Positions 46,410-56,594 are shown, counted from the first letter of the stretch. The stretch: DNA of 64,000 bases from Methanobacterium sp. PtaU1.Bin097 (GCA_002067325.1 MVQY01000037.1:1-64000); one strand, 5' to 3'. The notes: generated by a model from the sequence alone, not told the origin. Numbers and translations: made by a program.

Positions 46410-46673
46410 TCATTCCACTATTCTAACTTCCTGCACCGATGGTTTGGCTATAACTCTAGCAATTATCAGGGTGGCTACCACTGCTATTATGGTTATCAAA
46501 ATAGCGTATATTAACAATCCTGTAATACCGCTGTCTGCCTGGAAGTACTGGAGTATTATTGCCTTAATAGCTTCATTCCAGGCGAGTGCCGCTATTAATC
46601 CAAATGCTGTGGTCATCAAAGTGGCAATTGTTTGAGATACCTGACCTTTTATATCTTTTACATCCTCTTTCAT
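46410..46673 (-). CDS. DUF5654-like small membrane protein
   Basis: About 87 residues with two membrane helices (TIATLMTTAFGLIAALAWNEAI and LLIYAILITIIAVVATLIIARVI). The ALAWNEAIK motif between them is characteristic of a small archaeal family, DUF5654. Function unknown. ATG 46673 follows GGAGGTAAACTG; 6 further codons are open upstream. The stop codon is almost against the MITE-like element, so the 3' UTR is element-derived. Confidence 0.78.
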   Translation of the reverse strand: MKEDVKDIKGQVSQTIATLMTTAFGLIAALAWNEAIKAIILQYFQADSGITGLLIYAILITIIAVVATLIIARVIAKPSVQEVRIVE

Positions 46674-46857
46674 CAGTTTACCTCCAATCAAACTATGTTA
46701 CTATTCTATTAAAACTTATTAAAGTAATTTCACCTAAATTTCTCCTTGAATGGTTTAAATTCAATGAATTTGTTTAAAAAAATTAAAATAATAGGTTAAT
46801 TAAAAAACATCAATTGACGAATTAAAAATAAAAACTAAAACTCCAATAAAGGATACC

Positions 46858-47520
46858 ATGAGAAATATAAAAAATTTTATCTCAACCAACATGTTCATGG
46901 GCGCTTCAACCAAACAGGGCCATGAAATTGCCACAAAAAGCAGAAAAATAGTGAAATCCCTGATAGATGATAAAACCAGGCACCTGAAACCGGAAGAGAG
47001 ATCCATAGTGGAGAGGATAGTGCACTCCACAGCCGACCCAGAATATGCGGAAATCACCAGGATGAGCCCGGATTTTGTAGATGAAAGCTTAAAATCAATC
47101 CAGGCCGGTAAGGACATATTGACCGATATAAACATGGTGAAAGTGGGTATAAATAAATATCCCGGTAAAGTCAGGTGCTACATCAACCATGAAAAGACCC
47201 TGGAAATTGCAAAAAGGGAAGGAATAACCCGGGCAGCCGCCGCCATGCAGGTCGCTGCAGAGGATGGATTCGACGGCATAGTGGCCATAGGAAACTCACC
47301 AACCGCCTTGCTCGAAGTCCTGGAGTTAACCCGGAAGGACCTGATGAAGGTAAAATCAGTAATAGGTGTCCCAGTAGGATTTGTAGGGGCTGCTGAGGCA
47401 AAAAAAGCACTGGATGAAACTGACATCCCTCATCTAATAACCGGGGGGCCTAAAGGCGGGACTCCCGTGGCGGTTGCGGCTGTAAATGCCCTGATCAATC
47501 TTGATAAAGCATCGAGATGA
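46858..47520 (+). CDS. cbiC: cobalt-precorrin-8 methylmutase
   Basis: A 220-residue enzyme that moves the C11 methyl to C12 to form cobyrinate in the anaerobic cobalamin route. Typical segments: DPEYAEITRMSP, AGKDILTDINMVKVGINK, GNSPTALLEVLEL and VIGVPVGFVGAAEAK. The catalytic His is in IVERIVHSTADPEY. It is monocistronic, with hemL 95 bp downstream, giving a tetrapyrrole pair. Confidence 0.93.
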   Translation: MRNIKNFISTNMFMGASTKQGHEIATKSRKIVKSLIDDKTRHLKPEERSIVERIVHSTADPEYAEITRMSPDFVDESLKSIQAGKDILTDINMVKVGINKYPGKVRCYINHEKTLEIAKREGITRAAAAMQVAAEDGFDGIVAIGNSPTALLEVLELTRKDLMKVKSVIGVPVGFVGAAEAKKALDETDIPHLITGGPKGGTPVAVAAVNALINLDKASR

Positions 47521-47615
47521 CTTGTTTTATTTAAAAAGGGGATTTCATTGATTGATTTAAAATAGGGATTTATAAGGATAATTAAAAATTCTATGGATTT
47601 AAAGGAGAATACACC

Positions 47616-48869
47616 ATGAAATCAGAAGATCTATTTAACGAAGCTAAAAAATATCTACCTGGAGGGGTTGATTCCCCGGTAAGGGCCTTCAAACCCTACC
47701 CTTTCTTTGCTGAATGTGCTTCCAGCTCACATCTAAAGGACGTGGATGGTAAAGATTATATAGATTATTGTCTGGCCTACGGTCCCCTGGTTCTAGGACA
47801 TTCCCACCCAGACATAGTTAAAGCAGTGGAAAAACAGCTTGAACTGGGTACAGCCTACGGTGTGCCCACTCAGAATGAGATAGAATTAGCTAAGTTGGTT
47901 ACTGGGAGGGTGCCCTGTGCCGACATGGTGAGATTTGTAAATTCAGGTACAGAGGCCACCATGAGTGCTATAAGACTCGCGAGAGCCGTAACCGGCAGGA
48001 AGAAGATCGTTAAATTTGAAGGATCCTACCACGGAGCTCACGATTACGTGCTGGTGAAATCCGGATCAGGGGCCATGGGGTTGCCTGATTCACCAGGAGT
48101 ACCCGAGGAAACCACTAAAAATACCGTACTGATTCCATTTAATGATACTGAGGCAGTGGAGGATTTGATCCGAGAAGAATGGGAGGAGATAGCTACCATT
48201 ATCGTTGAACCGGTGATGGGCAACGTGGGCTGCATCCCACCAAGAGAGGGTTACCTTGAATTTTTACGCCAGATCACCAGTGAAAACGGCATCATACTCA
48301 TCTTCGACGAGGTGATAACTGGTTTTAGACTGGCAGAGGGAGGTGCTCAGGAATATTACGGTGTAACACCCGATCTGGTAACTTTTGGGAAAATATTAGG
48401 TGGTGGATTCCCTATAGGGGCAATATCTGGAAAACGAGAGTACATGGAGAAATTAGCCCCGCAGGGGGATGTTTACCAGGCAGGTACCTTTAATGGAAAT
48501 CCTATATCAATTACAGCCGGTCTCACCACACTGGAACTTCTCGATAAAAACTTCTACACCCAGCTGGAGAAGAAAGGCCAGTACCTGCGAAAGGGTATTG
48601 GAGATATTTTAGAAGAACAGGATTTAGATTATAAGGTTGCTGGATTAAGCTCCATGTTCCAGATATACTTCACTGGTAAGGATGTGCACGATTACCAGGA
48701 TGCAAAAACAGCCGATACTCAGAAGTTCGACAAATATTTCCATGAACTCCTGGAAAAAGGGGTGTTTATTCCCCCATCCCAGTTTGAATGCTGCTTTATC
48801 TCCTTAAAACACTCTGAAGATGACTTAGAACATACCTTAGAGGCTGTTGGGGAAGCACTGAAGGGATAA
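47616..48869 (+). CDS. hemL: glutamate-1-semialdehyde 2,1-aminomutase
   Basis: A 417-residue PLP enzyme making 5-aminolevulinate, the tetrapyrrole precursor needed for F430, cobamide and siroheme. It has [15 protein letters not shown] at the N-terminus, [17 protein letters not shown] and the PLP-binding Lys in [15 protein letters not shown]. Full length for the family. ATG follows AAAGGAGAATACACC. The glutamyl-tRNA reductase partner is not nearby. Confidence 0.97.
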   Translation: MKSEDLFNEAKKYLPGGVDSPVRAFKPYPFFAECASSSHLKDVDGKDYIDYCLAYGPLVLGHSHPDIVKAVEKQLELGTAYGVPTQNEIELAKLVTGRVPCADMVRFVNSGTEATMSAIRLARAVTGRKKIVKFEGSYHGAHDYVLVKSGSGAMGLPDSPGVPEETTKNTVLIPFNDTEAVEDLIREEWEEIATIIVEPVMGNVGCIPPREGYLEFLRQITSENGIILIFDEVITGFRLAEGGAQEYYGVTPDLVTFGKILGGGFPIGAISGKREYMEKLAPQGDVYQAGTFNGNPISITAGLTTLELLDKNFYTQLEKKGQYLRKGIGDILEEQDLDYKVAGLSSMFQIYFTGKDVHDYQDAKTADTQKFDKYFHELLEKGVFIPPSQFECCFISLKHSEDDLEHTLEAVGEALKG

Positions 48870-48937
48870 ATTTACCAAACTCCTTTTAAATTAATCTATT
48901 AAATTTCTTTTAAATCAATCAATGGAGTCCCCTTTTT

Positions 48938-48994
48938 AAATAAATAAAAACAGTAAAACCACGACTTTCAAATAAATAAAAACAGTAGAACCAC
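48938..48994. repeat. 32-bp direct repeat at the 3' end of the zinc-ribbon gene
   Basis: AAATAAATAAAAACAGTAAA-ACCAC at 48938-48962 recurs with one change at 48970-48994. The second copy covers the last codons of the gene transcribed leftward, so the first copy is a duplicated 3' end lying just beyond the stop. Confidence 0.7.
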
Positions 48995-49546
48995 CACTAC
49001 AACGATAACTACCAGAATAATAAATAAAGGAGTTTTTAAAAAACCAGTAAATGTGAGTTTCTCACTCTCATATGCCTTGGTCCGCTGTTCTCTTACGATG
49101 GACATCAACCTATCTTCATTATCTGAGATATCATCCAGGAGTCTTTTCTGATTTTTGATATCAGCCTGCAGATTTCTTTCGTTTAAAACATCCCATACTG
49201 TCCATCTTTCCTCTTTGATCTCGTTGAGCAGTTCTTCCTGGATATGTATATGTTTGGAAAGATTTTTAATTATGGCCTTTCTTTTTGCTGATTTACTCTT
49301 AAGCAAGGTCAGTAACTGCTCTATTTCTTCTGTATCGTCCAATTCATCAAGCCCGGAATAATGATCAGAAGATTGGGTAGGTAGACTTTCAATGAATTCT
49401 AACTCCCATCCACATTCACATGAGACAAAATCATCCTTACTCTCACCATCCTGAAGACGGTAGTAACCCTGACATTTTCTACAATACAGATACCCATTAG
49501 ATTCAAGTGGGAGTTGTTGTTTAGTAGCATCTTTAGGTGTGGTCAT
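48968..49546 (-). CDS. tail-anchored zinc-ribbon protein
   Basis: 192 residues. N-terminal zinc ribbon (YCRKC at about 21-25, SCECG at about 42-46), a long charged middle (about 65-150) predicted to be coiled coil (EIEQLLTLLKSKSAKRK, ISDNEDRLMSIVREQR) and a single C-terminal membrane helix of Val/Ile/Leu (FIILVVIVVVVVLLFLFI). So it is probably a cytoplasmic protein anchored by its tail. Family not recognised. Its final codons lie in a 32-bp direct repeat. Confidence 0.75.
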   Translation of the reverse strand: MTTPKDATKQQLPLESNGYLYCRKCQGYYRLQDGESKDDFVSCECGWELEFIESLPTQSSDHYSGLDELDDTEEIEQLLTLLKSKSAKRKAIIKNLSKHIHIQEELLNEIKEERWTVWDVLNERNLQADIKNQKRLLDDISDNEDRLMSIVREQRTKAYESEKLTFTGFLKTPLFIILVVIVVVVVLLFLFI

Positions 49547-49681
49547 TTTACAAACCTTATATATCGCTGTTAATGATTAGTAACTTATTGCCTATATATA
49601 TTACCCTTTTTTTATTAGGTAAAATCATATATTAATAGAGATCAAACTTGGCTCGGTTAAAAAGTTATGGAAGGGTATTAA

Positions 49682-50377
49682 ATGACGATAATTGCTGGTG
49701 TGGGGGGAAATAAAAATATAATAACCGCCTCACAGAGGGTAGATTTCCCTGTGCAACTGGTGGATTCTCCAGAAGAATTTGTAGAGTCCATAATAGGTAA
49801 TAAAGCTCAGGCCTATGTAAGGGGGTCCCTGGGTGCTTCCCAGATTATGGCTGGACTGAAAAACAGGTATAAGGAATTCTATCGTGCGTCTTTTATAGAA
49901 ATTAAGGGGCATAAATTTTTCCTGGCACCAGTGGGCATCGATGAAGGGGACCATCTGGAACAGAAACTGCAGATAATAAAGCTGGGGGCACGATTCCTGG
50001 AAAAAATTAATATTAAACCTAAAATAGCCATACTTTCCGGTGGCAGAGTCCAGGATCTTGGAAGAAGCCAGAAGATCGATAGATCCATTGCAGAGGGAGA
50101 GTTGTTAACAGAGATCACAAGGAATAAATATCCAGTTAAACATCATCATATATTGATTGAAGAAGCAATTCATGATAATTCAAATTTTATACTGGCACCA
50201 GATGGTATCACCGGGAATTTAATATTCAGATCTCTTGTTTTATCAGGATGTGGAGAAAGCCATGGCGCTGTAACCCTGGGAATGGACGTGATATTAATCG
50301 ATACTTCACGATCCCTCACAGTGGAAGGTTATACCCGGGCGTTGAAATTCGCCAAATACCTGATGGATTCAGTGTGA
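49682..50377 (+). CDS. mtxX: methanogenesis marker protein 4 (MtxX)
   Basis: A 231-residue protein related to phosphate acetyl/butyryltransferases and listed among methanogenesis markers (MtxX). Recognisable blocks: [28 protein letters not shown] and [39 protein letters not shown]. Once proposed to be a methyltransferase; true activity not established. Its last codons (from 50341) are part of a 31-bp perfect repeat whose second copy lies after the stop. Confidence 0.92.
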   Translation: MTIIAGVGGNKNIITASQRVDFPVQLVDSPEEFVESIIGNKAQAYVRGSLGASQIMAGLKNRYKEFYRASFIEIKGHKFFLAPVGIDEGDHLEQKLQIIKLGARFLEKINIKPKIAILSGGRVQDLGRSQKIDRSIAEGELLTEITRNKYPVKHHHILIEEAIHDNSNFILAPDGITGNLIFRSLVLSGCGESHGAVTLGMDVILIDTSRSLTVEGYTRALKFAKYLMDSV

Positions 50378-50437
50378 TGAGGTATTAGAATTGATGGAAG
50401 AGGAAAGTTGAAATTCGCCAAATACCTGATGGATTCA
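50341..50437 (+). repeat. 31-bp perfect direct repeat at the mtxX 3' end
   Basis: The 31 bases 50341-50371, coding for the end of MtxX (FAKYLMDS region), recur exactly at 50407-50437, 66 bp downstream and outside the gene. The perfect match implies a recent event or conversion. Confidence 0.85.
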
Positions 50438-50623
50438 AAGATTAATAACCTTAGAAATAAAATTTAGCAATTATTTGAAATGGAAAATAAGATTAAAAAG
50501 AAAAAAAGCACTGATTTAAGTAAATAATAGGTCAATAAGCATCTTTTTTATATCTGATTATGATAGTTTATTTTTTATAGGATCACTTATAAATCTAAAT
50601 ATACTAAGATGCTGGGAGTAACA

Positions 50624-51391
50624 ATGTCACTTTTAAAACCACTATATACAGTATACGAATGGTACATCTCTCGAAATCTCCGTACAGAAAACATGCCCAG
50701 ACACGTAGCCCTAATAATGGACGGTAACAGAAGATACTCCAAAATACAGGGTGACATGGATTCAATTGAAGGTCACAAACGGGGAGTGGACACCCTGGAA
50801 AAGGTGCTGGACTGGTGTATTGATTTAGGGATAGAGATAGTCACCGTATACGCATTTTCCATAGAAAACTTTAAAAGACCACCAGAGGAAGTAAAAGGTT
50901 TAATGGAACTATTCAAGTACAACTTCGCATCCATAGCCCAAAATAAAAGGATCCATAAAAACGAAGTAAAGCTAAAGGCGGTGGGTAAACTGGAACTCTT
51001 ACCGGATGATGTAAGAGAAGCCATAAGACATGCGGAAGAATCCACCAGCAAATACAATAAAAGACAGGTAAATATCGCTATAGGATACGACGGACGTTTA
51101 GAAATAGTCGATGCCATGCAGAAAATAGCAGATCAGGTTAAAGATGGTAAACTCGACCCAGAGGATATAGATGAAAAGGTTATAAATGAAAATCTATACA
51201 CCGCCGGACTGGCGGACCCCAACCTGATCATAAGAACCAGTGGAGAAGAAAGACTCAGCGGATTCTTACTCTGGCAATCATCCTACAGTGAACTCTATTT
51301 CTGTGACAGTTTATGGCCACAACTCAGGAAAGTAGATTTCCTAAGGGCTTTAAGAGATTACCAACAGAGGGAAAGAAGGTTTGGGGTATAA
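50624..51391 (+). CDS. uppS: cis-prenyltransferase (undecaprenyl diphosphate synthase family)
   Basis: About 255 residues. It makes long-chain cis-polyprenyl diphosphate, the lipid carrier for glycans and pseudomurein. [12 protein letters not shown] holds the catalytic Asp and FPP-binding loop, [12 protein letters not shown] follows, and the end has [23 protein letters not shown] with the IPP-binding Arg and Ser. ATG 50624 follows GGGAGTAACA; ATG 50609 is 5 codons upstream without a better site. Three 48-bp repeats follow. Confidence 0.94.
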   Translation: MSLLKPLYTVYEWYISRNLRTENMPRHVALIMDGNRRYSKIQGDMDSIEGHKRGVDTLEKVLDWCIDLGIEIVTVYAFSIENFKRPPEEVKGLMELFKYNFASIAQNKRIHKNEVKLKAVGKLELLPDDVREAIRHAEESTSKYNKRQVNIAIGYDGRLEIVDAMQKIADQVKDGKLDPEDIDEKVINENLYTAGLADPNLIIRTSGEERLSGFLLWQSSYSELYFCDSLWPQLRKVDFLRALRDYQQRERRFGV

Positions 51392-51410
51392 TAATTAGGA
51401 GTTGTAAATT

Positions 51411-51554
51411 TTTTATTTTCATAAGGTGGGGTTAATTATTAGATACAGATAGAATTTCTTTTATTTTCATTAGGGGGGTTTAAAATTCAGATAGGAATAG
51501 GATTTTTTTTATTTTCATTCAGACTGGAGGTTAAGATTTAATACATAATTTTCA
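51411..51554 (+). repeat. 48-bp tandem repeat (3 diverged copies) between uppS and tatD
   Basis: TTTTATTTTCAT starts exactly at 51411, 51459 and 51507, a 48-bp period. Each unit continues with a G-rich stretch and a TTAAxATT-AGATA segment. No coding content; the third unit runs into the tatD leader. Confidence 0.65.
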
Positions 51555-51579
51555 TATCATATAATCGGGAGTTTGGAAA

Positions 51580-52329
51580 ATGATCGACGCACACTGCCAT
51601 GTAGACTTCAAAGAATACAACAAAAACAGGGGAGAAGTAATGCAAAGGGCCCAGGAGAAACTACGGGCCATCATCAACTCCGGAGCAAGTCTAGGTGGTA
51701 ACCGGCGCACATTAAAACTGCAAGAAGAATATCCTGGATTTCTATATGCCACTCTTGGTTTCCACCCACACAATGCAGTTAAAGCCGATTCTACGATTAT
51801 AGACCAGGCCCTAGGGGAAATTGTTGATAATATAGATAAAACAGTGGCCTTAGGCGAGACAGGTCTTGATTTCCACCAGATAAAGGGTGAAGAACAAAAA
51901 AAGAGACAGATAGATATATTTAAAAGATTTATAGATTTGGCGGTTGAGTTTGAAAAGCCCCTGGTTATACACGCCCGTGATTCTGAGGAAACCGCCCTGA
52001 ACATGGTAAAAAACACAGTACCCCAGGTTATATTCCACTGCTATGGGGGCAACGCCCGGACAGCCAGTGCAATAGTAGATGAAGGGTACTACCTATCCTT
52101 ATCAACCATCATCAGCTTTTCCGACCACCACCAGGAACTGGCAAGGGAAATCCCCCTCTATAGCATGCTCACAGAAACTGACAGTCCCTACCTATCCCCA
52201 TTTAAAGGCCGTAATGAACCAGCATACGTGGAAGAAGTGGTGAAGACCGTTGCCCAGGTAAAGGATACAAGCAGGGACGAGATTGACCGGGTAACCCAAA
52301 AAAATGCAGAAAAAATTTTCAGGTTGTAA
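51580..52329 (+). CDS. tatD: TatD family metal-dependent hydrolase (DNase)
   Basis: A 249-residue TIM-barrel metallo-nuclease family member. Metal-binding residues are in [10 protein letters not shown] (HxH), [11 protein letters not shown] (Glu), VIHARDSEE (His), VIFHCYGG (His) and [10 protein letters not shown] (Asp). Family enzymes act as 3'-5' exonucleases or deacylases. ATG follows GGGAGTTTGGAAA. The CapA-like gene begins 4 nt after its stop, so they are probably co-transcribed. Confidence 0.92.
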   Translation: MIDAHCHVDFKEYNKNRGEVMQRAQEKLRAIINSGASLGGNRRTLKLQEEYPGFLYATLGFHPHNAVKADSTIIDQALGEIVDNIDKTVALGETGLDFHQIKGEEQKKRQIDIFKRFIDLAVEFEKPLVIHARDSEETALNMVKNTVPQVIFHCYGGNARTASAIVDEGYYLSLSTIISFSDHHQELAREIPLYSMLTETDSPYLSPFKGRNEPAYVEEVVKTVAQVKDTSRDEIDRVTQKNAEKIFRL

Positions 52330-52333
52330 GTGA

Positions 52334-53401
52334 ATGGCTCGCAGATCATATGTAGTGGTGGTAGTTTTAATTTTGGCAGTTGCACTAATTTTTTCGATAT
52401 TATATATTAATCCAAGCTTCAACAACAGCCAAGAACAGAAGTCAAGGTTACAGGAAGCAAATATATCCATCATCTTCACTGGAGATGTGATGCTGGGACC
52501 AAGAGTGGGAACAGCACTGGCCGCCGGTCAGAACGTGTTTGCAGATCTAAAACCGATGTTTGAAAAATCAGATCTGGTCGTCGTAAACTTAGAAGCTCCA
52601 TTTACCAATTCCAATCAAAACTGGAAGCAAGTCATACCATTTAAGGCAAACCCCCAATTTGCACATTACTTAAAGGATAACTTCATCGATGTGGCTACCC
52701 TGGCCAACAACCATATCATGGATTACGGGCCCACAGGGTTACATGATACCATAACAGCTTTAAAGGAGAATAATGTCTCCTACGTGGGGGCCGGGGAGAA
52801 TATTGATGAAGCCAGTCAGCCACTCTATTATAAGGTGAACAACGTTACCATCGCCATTTTAAGTTTCTATGACAACACCACTTTCCCCTTTGATCCGACA
52901 ACACAGGTCCAGGCAGCCACAGATTCACGGCCAGGATATGCTCCTATGAACTGGGATCTGATTAAGAAGAGCATAGCCACGGTTCGAAATAATTCTGACC
53001 TGGTGGTGGTGTGTTTCCACTATGGAGTTGAGTATTCCCTATGGCATGATGAAAGTCAGGAAGAAGTATCCAGAAAAAGTATAGATGAGGGTGCTGATCT
53101 CATCATAGGCAACCATCCCCATGTAACACAGGAAATAGAGATGTACAAGGGAAAGCTGATCTTCTACAGTCTAGGTAACACTGTGTTCTATGATCTTACC
53201 GCAGGAAGTCCAAATAACATCATTGTAGAGTATAAGGTCACAAACGGAACTGCGCAGACAATAATACACCCCATCCTTGTTTATAATTATGCTCCCCACA
53301 TCATGGATGATCAGAGGGCTAATGCCTTTTTAAAAAGTATAGAAGACAAATCAAACGTCAACATGACCATAGAAAATGGACTGGGTATCATTGATATTTG
53401 A
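52334..53401 (+). CDS. CapA family metallophosphatase-like membrane protein
   Basis: 355 residues: an N-terminal membrane anchor (about 5-25), then a CapA/PgsA-like calcineurin fold facing outside. Metal-site motifs are FTGDVMLGPRVG, VVNLEAPFTN, TLANNHIMDYGP, FHYGVEY and GNHPHVTQ. In bacteria CapA supports poly-gamma-glutamate capsule synthesis or export; no CapB/CapC genes are nearby, so the role here is open, perhaps a surface-polymer hydrolase. The start is 4 nt after tatD. Confidence 0.88.
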   Translation: MARRSYVVVVVLILAVALIFSILYINPSFNNSQEQKSRLQEANISIIFTGDVMLGPRVGTALAAGQNVFADLKPMFEKSDLVVVNLEAPFTNSNQNWKQVIPFKANPQFAHYLKDNFIDVATLANNHIMDYGPTGLHDTITALKENNVSYVGAGENIDEASQPLYYKVNNVTIAILSFYDNTTFPFDPTTQVQAATDSRPGYAPMNWDLIKKSIATVRNNSDLVVVCFHYGVEYSLWHDESQEEVSRKSIDEGADLIIGNHPHVTQEIEMYKGKLIFYSLGNTVFYDLTAGSPNNIIVEYKVTNGTAQTIIHPILVYNYAPHIMDDQRANAFLKSIEDKSNVNMTIENGLGIIDI

Positions 53402-53409
53402 AAGCTTTA

Positions 53410-53452
53410 GAAGTATATTACCCTCCCACTGGAAGTACATTACCCCCACTAC
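53410..53452 (+). repeat. 22-bp tandem repeat between convergent genes
   Basis: GAAGTATATTACCCTCCCAC-TG (53410-53431) is followed by the diverged copy GAAGTACATTACCCCCACTA, starting 10 bp after the CapA-like stop. Confidence 0.6.
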
Positions 53453-53457
53453 TTTCC

Positions 53458-53835
53458 TTACTCATCTAACTTGGTGAAAACCTCTTTTGCAGCATTTATA
53501 CCGTTGATGGCTGCAGGGAAACCGGCATAAACCGCCATCTGTATTATTACCTCTACAATCTCTTCACGGGTGCATCCGCTGTTTAAAGCACCTTCTATAT
53601 GGCTCTGGAGTTGCAGAGGCGCATTGCCCAGGGCAGTGAGTGCAGCCACCGTGGCTATCTCCCGGGACTTCAGGTCAAGACTAGGTCTGCTGTAGATGTC
53701 GCCGTAGGCAAATTCAGCAACGTATCGTGCTAGATCCGGTGCAATATCCCCCAAGTTTTCCCTTAATTTTTTATAATTTTCACTGTTATGTTCTTCGAGA
53801 TGTTTTAAACCCCTTTGATAGCGTCTGTTATCCAT
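53458..53835 (-). CDS. carboxymuconolactone decarboxylase family protein
   Basis: About 125 residues, the all-helical gamma-CMD type. [72 protein letters not shown] follows the family closely, with the conserved His in QSHIEGAL and no CxxC, as expected for this subgroup. The substrate in methanogens is unknown. ATG 53835 follows AAGGAGAACACAGAA; the frame is open for 6 codons upstream. Confidence 0.9.
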   Translation of the reverse strand: MDNRRYQRGLKHLEEHNSENYKKLRENLGDIAPDLARYVAEFAYGDIYSRPSLDLKSREIATVAALTALGNAPLQLQSHIEGALNSGCTREEIVEVIIQMAVYAGFPAAINGINAAKEVFTKLDE

Positions 53836-53983
53836 TTCTGTGTTCTCCTTCAACTAAAACTACATAAAACAATAAAAACTTAAGTTTAACTAATTATAAT
53901 AGGAATTATATTTATAAATATTTTTTATAGCCAACACCTGGTTAAGTAATTAGTCCACTTAAAAATCTTTTACAGGTTAGAAA

Positions 53984-54664
53984 ATGAAGCCCCATGTTAT
54001 ATTAAATTCTGCCATGACCTTGGACGGGAAGATAGCCACCAGAACAGGTAGTTCAGAAATTTCCGGCCCGGAAGATCTTCTAAGAGTGCACCAGCTTAGA
54101 AGGAAACTGGATGCCATAATGGTGGGGGTCAACACGGTCTTAGAAGACGATCCAAGGTTAACCGTTCATAAATTCCAACCAGATGAATCTGATAGTTCAT
54201 TAAGGGAATTTGATAACCCGTTAAGGGTGATAACAGATAGTAAAGCCAGAACTCCCTTAAATTCACGTGTGCTTAACCAGGAAGCCGGGACTTTAATAGC
54301 TGTTTCCCAGAAAGCACCAGGAGAAAGAGTCAAAGCATTGAGGGATAAGGGGGGAAATGTAGATGTAATACTGGCTGGTGAGGCCAGGGTGGATCTTGCC
54401 ATCTTAATGGATGAACTGGCCCAGAGGGGGGTACGGTCATTACTCCTGGAGGGCGGTTCGACCTTAAACTTCTCCATGCTCCAGGCCGGCCTGGTGGATG
54501 AAGTCAGAGTATGTATCGCACCCATGATAGCCGGGGGAGTAGGTGCTAAAACTCTGGCAGGGGGTGAGGGCGTGGATTACATGAAGGACGCCTTTAAATT
54601 AGAGCTTAAAAAGAGTTATAAATTAGGAAAAGATTTTATACTGGAATATGAAGTCTTAAAATAA
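53984..54664 (+). CDS. arfC: 2,5-diamino-6-ribosylamino-pyrimidinone 5'-phosphate reductase (archaeal RibD-type)
   Basis: A 226-residue RibD C-terminal domain protein that reduces the ribosyl group with NADPH in riboflavin and F420 synthesis, before the deaminase. MTLDGKIATRTGSSEISG, the DAIMVGVNTVLEDDPRLTV segment and LLLEGGSTLNFSML are characteristic. It lacks the deaminase half of bacterial RibD, as usual in archaea. Start ATG follows a weak site. It partners with ribC at 24662 in the same pathway. Confidence 0.92.
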   Translation: MKPHVILNSAMTLDGKIATRTGSSEISGPEDLLRVHQLRRKLDAIMVGVNTVLEDDPRLTVHKFQPDESDSSLREFDNPLRVITDSKARTPLNSRVLNQEAGTLIAVSQKAPGERVKALRDKGGNVDVILAGEARVDLAILMDELAQRGVRSLLLEGGSTLNFSMLQAGLVDEVRVCIAPMIAGGVGAKTLAGGEGVDYMKDAFKLELKKSYKLGKDFILEYEVLK

Positions 54665-54676
54665 AAAAAAGGTTGG

Positions 54677-54835
54677 TTAGTTTTTTTTCAAAAACAGCAG
54701 GTATATTCCAGCTAAGATGGCAACTATAGCGATTATCCATAAGAGATAACCGAAGAACCATATGGCAGTGAACCATACCACTATGATTAAAATTCCAAGA
54801 ATCAAATATATTATGCCCATTATTTTATCGTTCAT
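54677..54835 (-). CDS. small two-helix membrane protein, 52 residues
   Basis: From ATG 54835 with GAGGTGTGTTAA upstream, the reverse strand encodes 52 residues: a short MNDKI head, two hydrophobic helices (IIYLILGILIIVVWFTAIWF and LLWIIAIVAILAGIYLLF) and a KKN tail. The strong ribosome binding site and clean hydrophobic pattern support a real gene, although it is below usual length limits. Family and function unknown. It lies between the reductase and PHP genes, downstream of the latter on the same strand. Confidence 0.65.
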   Translation of the reverse strand: MNDKIMGIIYLILGILIIVVWFTAIWFFGYLLWIIAIVAILAGIYLLFLKKN

Positions 54836-54902
54836 TTAACACACCTCATATTATTTAATTAGTTCCCTGACCTTAATTAAACTTACTATTTTCGTGAAGT
54901 GT

Positions 54903-55565
54903 TTAATATCCATTTTTACCCAATATATTCAGGGGGTTGGTTCTTAAAATTTTATGAACTTCTTTATCTGGAATCCCAGCACCTTTAATTATCTTAAGTG
55001 CGGTTTCATAGGATATTAAGTCTTCTGGGGCGTGTGTATCGGTGTCCATCACCAGGTTGGCTCCTACCTCCATTGCCACCTTGGCCACATATCCGTTGGC
55101 AAGGCAGTGCCCCCTTCTGGAACTTATCTCCAGTGCGATATCATTATCACGGGCAATTTCAGCTTCTTCAACGGTTATAAGTCCTGGATGGGCCAGTATA
55201 TCAATTTCTGGAATGTTAACCGCGGTGAAATTCGTGCCCTCCAGGACTGGTTCCACCAGAGTCTCTCCGTGGGCTACGATAATTTCTGCACCTAACTTCC
55301 TGGCTTGGACGGCCAGTTTATCAATTACTTCAACTGGTGCATGGGTTATTTCAGCCCCAGGAATAACGTTGATATCCCAGTTATCCCGGATATCATTAAT
55401 CGCGTTTATTATTTTTCCCACACTGTCGATGTTGGACGCGTCGACATGGTCGGTTATGGCCACGGCCTCATGATCCAGGACCTGTGCGCGTCTGGCTATT
55501 TCAGATGGGAGCAGTTCACCATCACTGAATATGCTGTGGGTATGTAAATCTATTCTTTTACTCAT
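54903..55565 (-). CDS. PHP domain phosphoesterase
   Basis: About 220 residues of the PHP superfamily. Metal ligands are in [49 protein letters not shown] and [11 protein letters not shown]. It resembles archaeal histidinol-phosphatase-like PHP proteins; the substrate could be histidinol phosphate or another phosphoester. ATG 55565 is preferred; the frame extends 3 codons to a TTG. It is divergent from the pantoate kinase gene across about 100 bp. Confidence 0.88.
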   Translation of the reverse strand: MSKRIDLHTHSIFSDGELLPSEIARRAQVLDHEAVAITDHVDASNIDSVGKIINAINDIRDNWDINVIPGAEITHAPVEVIDKLAVQARKLGAEIIVAHGETLVEPVLEGTNFTAVNIPEIDILAHPGLITVEEAEIARDNDIALEISSRRGHCLANGYVAKVAMEVGANLVMDTDTHAPEDLISYETALKIIKGAGIPDKEVHKILRTNPLNILGKNGY

Positions 55566-55668
55566 GAGAATCAACTCAAATTTATTATTAGCTATACTTT
55601 AAACAATTACCTTGATTGTGCTTATTGTTATATGGTATTCTTGGCATAAATAATAATGGTGATTTTGA

Positions 55669-56550
55669 TTGAAAAGTTCTTTATTCGTTCCTTCACATAT
55701 AACCGGGTTTTTCCAGATTATACCTGACTTAGATCCACTGAGAAAGGGTTCCCGGGGTGCAGGGATAGTCCTGGATAAAGGGGTAATAACCGATGTATCC
55801 ATTGAAGATGGTGATGGTGTAGATGTTATAATTAACGGTGAATCAGATTCTAAACTTTCTTCTATAACCTACAAGACTATAGATTTAATTAAAGAGCGAT
55901 TTACAATTGTTAATGAAAAAATTACCATCAACCATGAGTTTCAAATCCCGGTGGGCAGTGGATTCGGGGTTTCAGCCGCCTGTGCCCTGGGAACATCGCT
56001 GGGAATTGTAAAAGCCCTTAAACTCCCTTTAACCTATAATAGGGCGGCATCCATAGCCCATCTGGCGGAGATTGAGATGAAAAGTGGTTTAGGTGATGTC
56101 ATAGCAGAGATCACCGGCGGACTGGTCTTAAGGCTTAAAGAAGGCGCCCCAGGATACGGTAGAACAGATAGGATTCTTCCCGGTCGAAGCCGGGGTGTTG
56201 ATGAATATTACATCATCAGCAAGACCCTGGGAGAAATTGAAACATCCACCATAATCGAAGATCCCTACTGGCAGAAGAAAATCAACCAAACCGGTGAAAC
56301 CCTGCTGGGTGAACTTCTGGAAAAACCAGATATCCATAACTTCTTTAAACTATCCCAGAGATTTGCAGAGAAAACCTCACTCATGAATTCACAGCTTAAA
56401 GAAGTGGTGGACATACTGGAAGAAGAGACCCTGGGGGCCAGTATGGCTATGCTGGGAAACACGGCATTTGCACTCTCTGAAACACCAGATACAAGTTTAG
56501 ATGATGCTATAATCTCTAAAATTGATGATATGGGTTGTAGGTTCCTTTAA
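55669..56550 (+). CDS. pantoate kinase (archaeal, GHMP superfamily)
   Basis: A 293-residue GHMP kinase of the archaeal pantoate kinase type, which with phosphopantothenate synthetase replaces the bacterial PanC/PanK route to coenzyme A. It begins FVPSHITGFFQI with GSRGAGIVL, and the ATP loop is IPVGSGFGVSAACALGTSLG. The C-terminal SMAMLGNTAFAL is the third GHMP motif. TTG start 55669 follows GGTGATTTTGA. The partner enzyme is not in the window. Confidence 0.9.
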   Translation: MKSSLFVPSHITGFFQIIPDLDPLRKGSRGAGIVLDKGVITDVSIEDGDGVDVIINGESDSKLSSITYKTIDLIKERFTIVNEKITINHEFQIPVGSGFGVSAACALGTSLGIVKALKLPLTYNRAASIAHLAEIEMKSGLGDVIAEITGGLVLRLKEGAPGYGRTDRILPGRSRGVDEYYIISKTLGEIETSTIIEDPYWQKKINQTGETLLGELLEKPDIHNFFKLSQRFAEKTSLMNSQLKEVVDILEEETLGASMAMLGNTAFALSETPDTSLDDAIISKIDDMGCRFL

Positions 56551-56594
56551 AATTACCTAAAATAAGTTATTTTTTAACATCCTCGAGGGCATGT

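Noticed and set aside
55042..55473. 143-codon plus-strand frame
   Set aside because: Antisense to the PHP-domain gene, which carries all metal-binding motifs.
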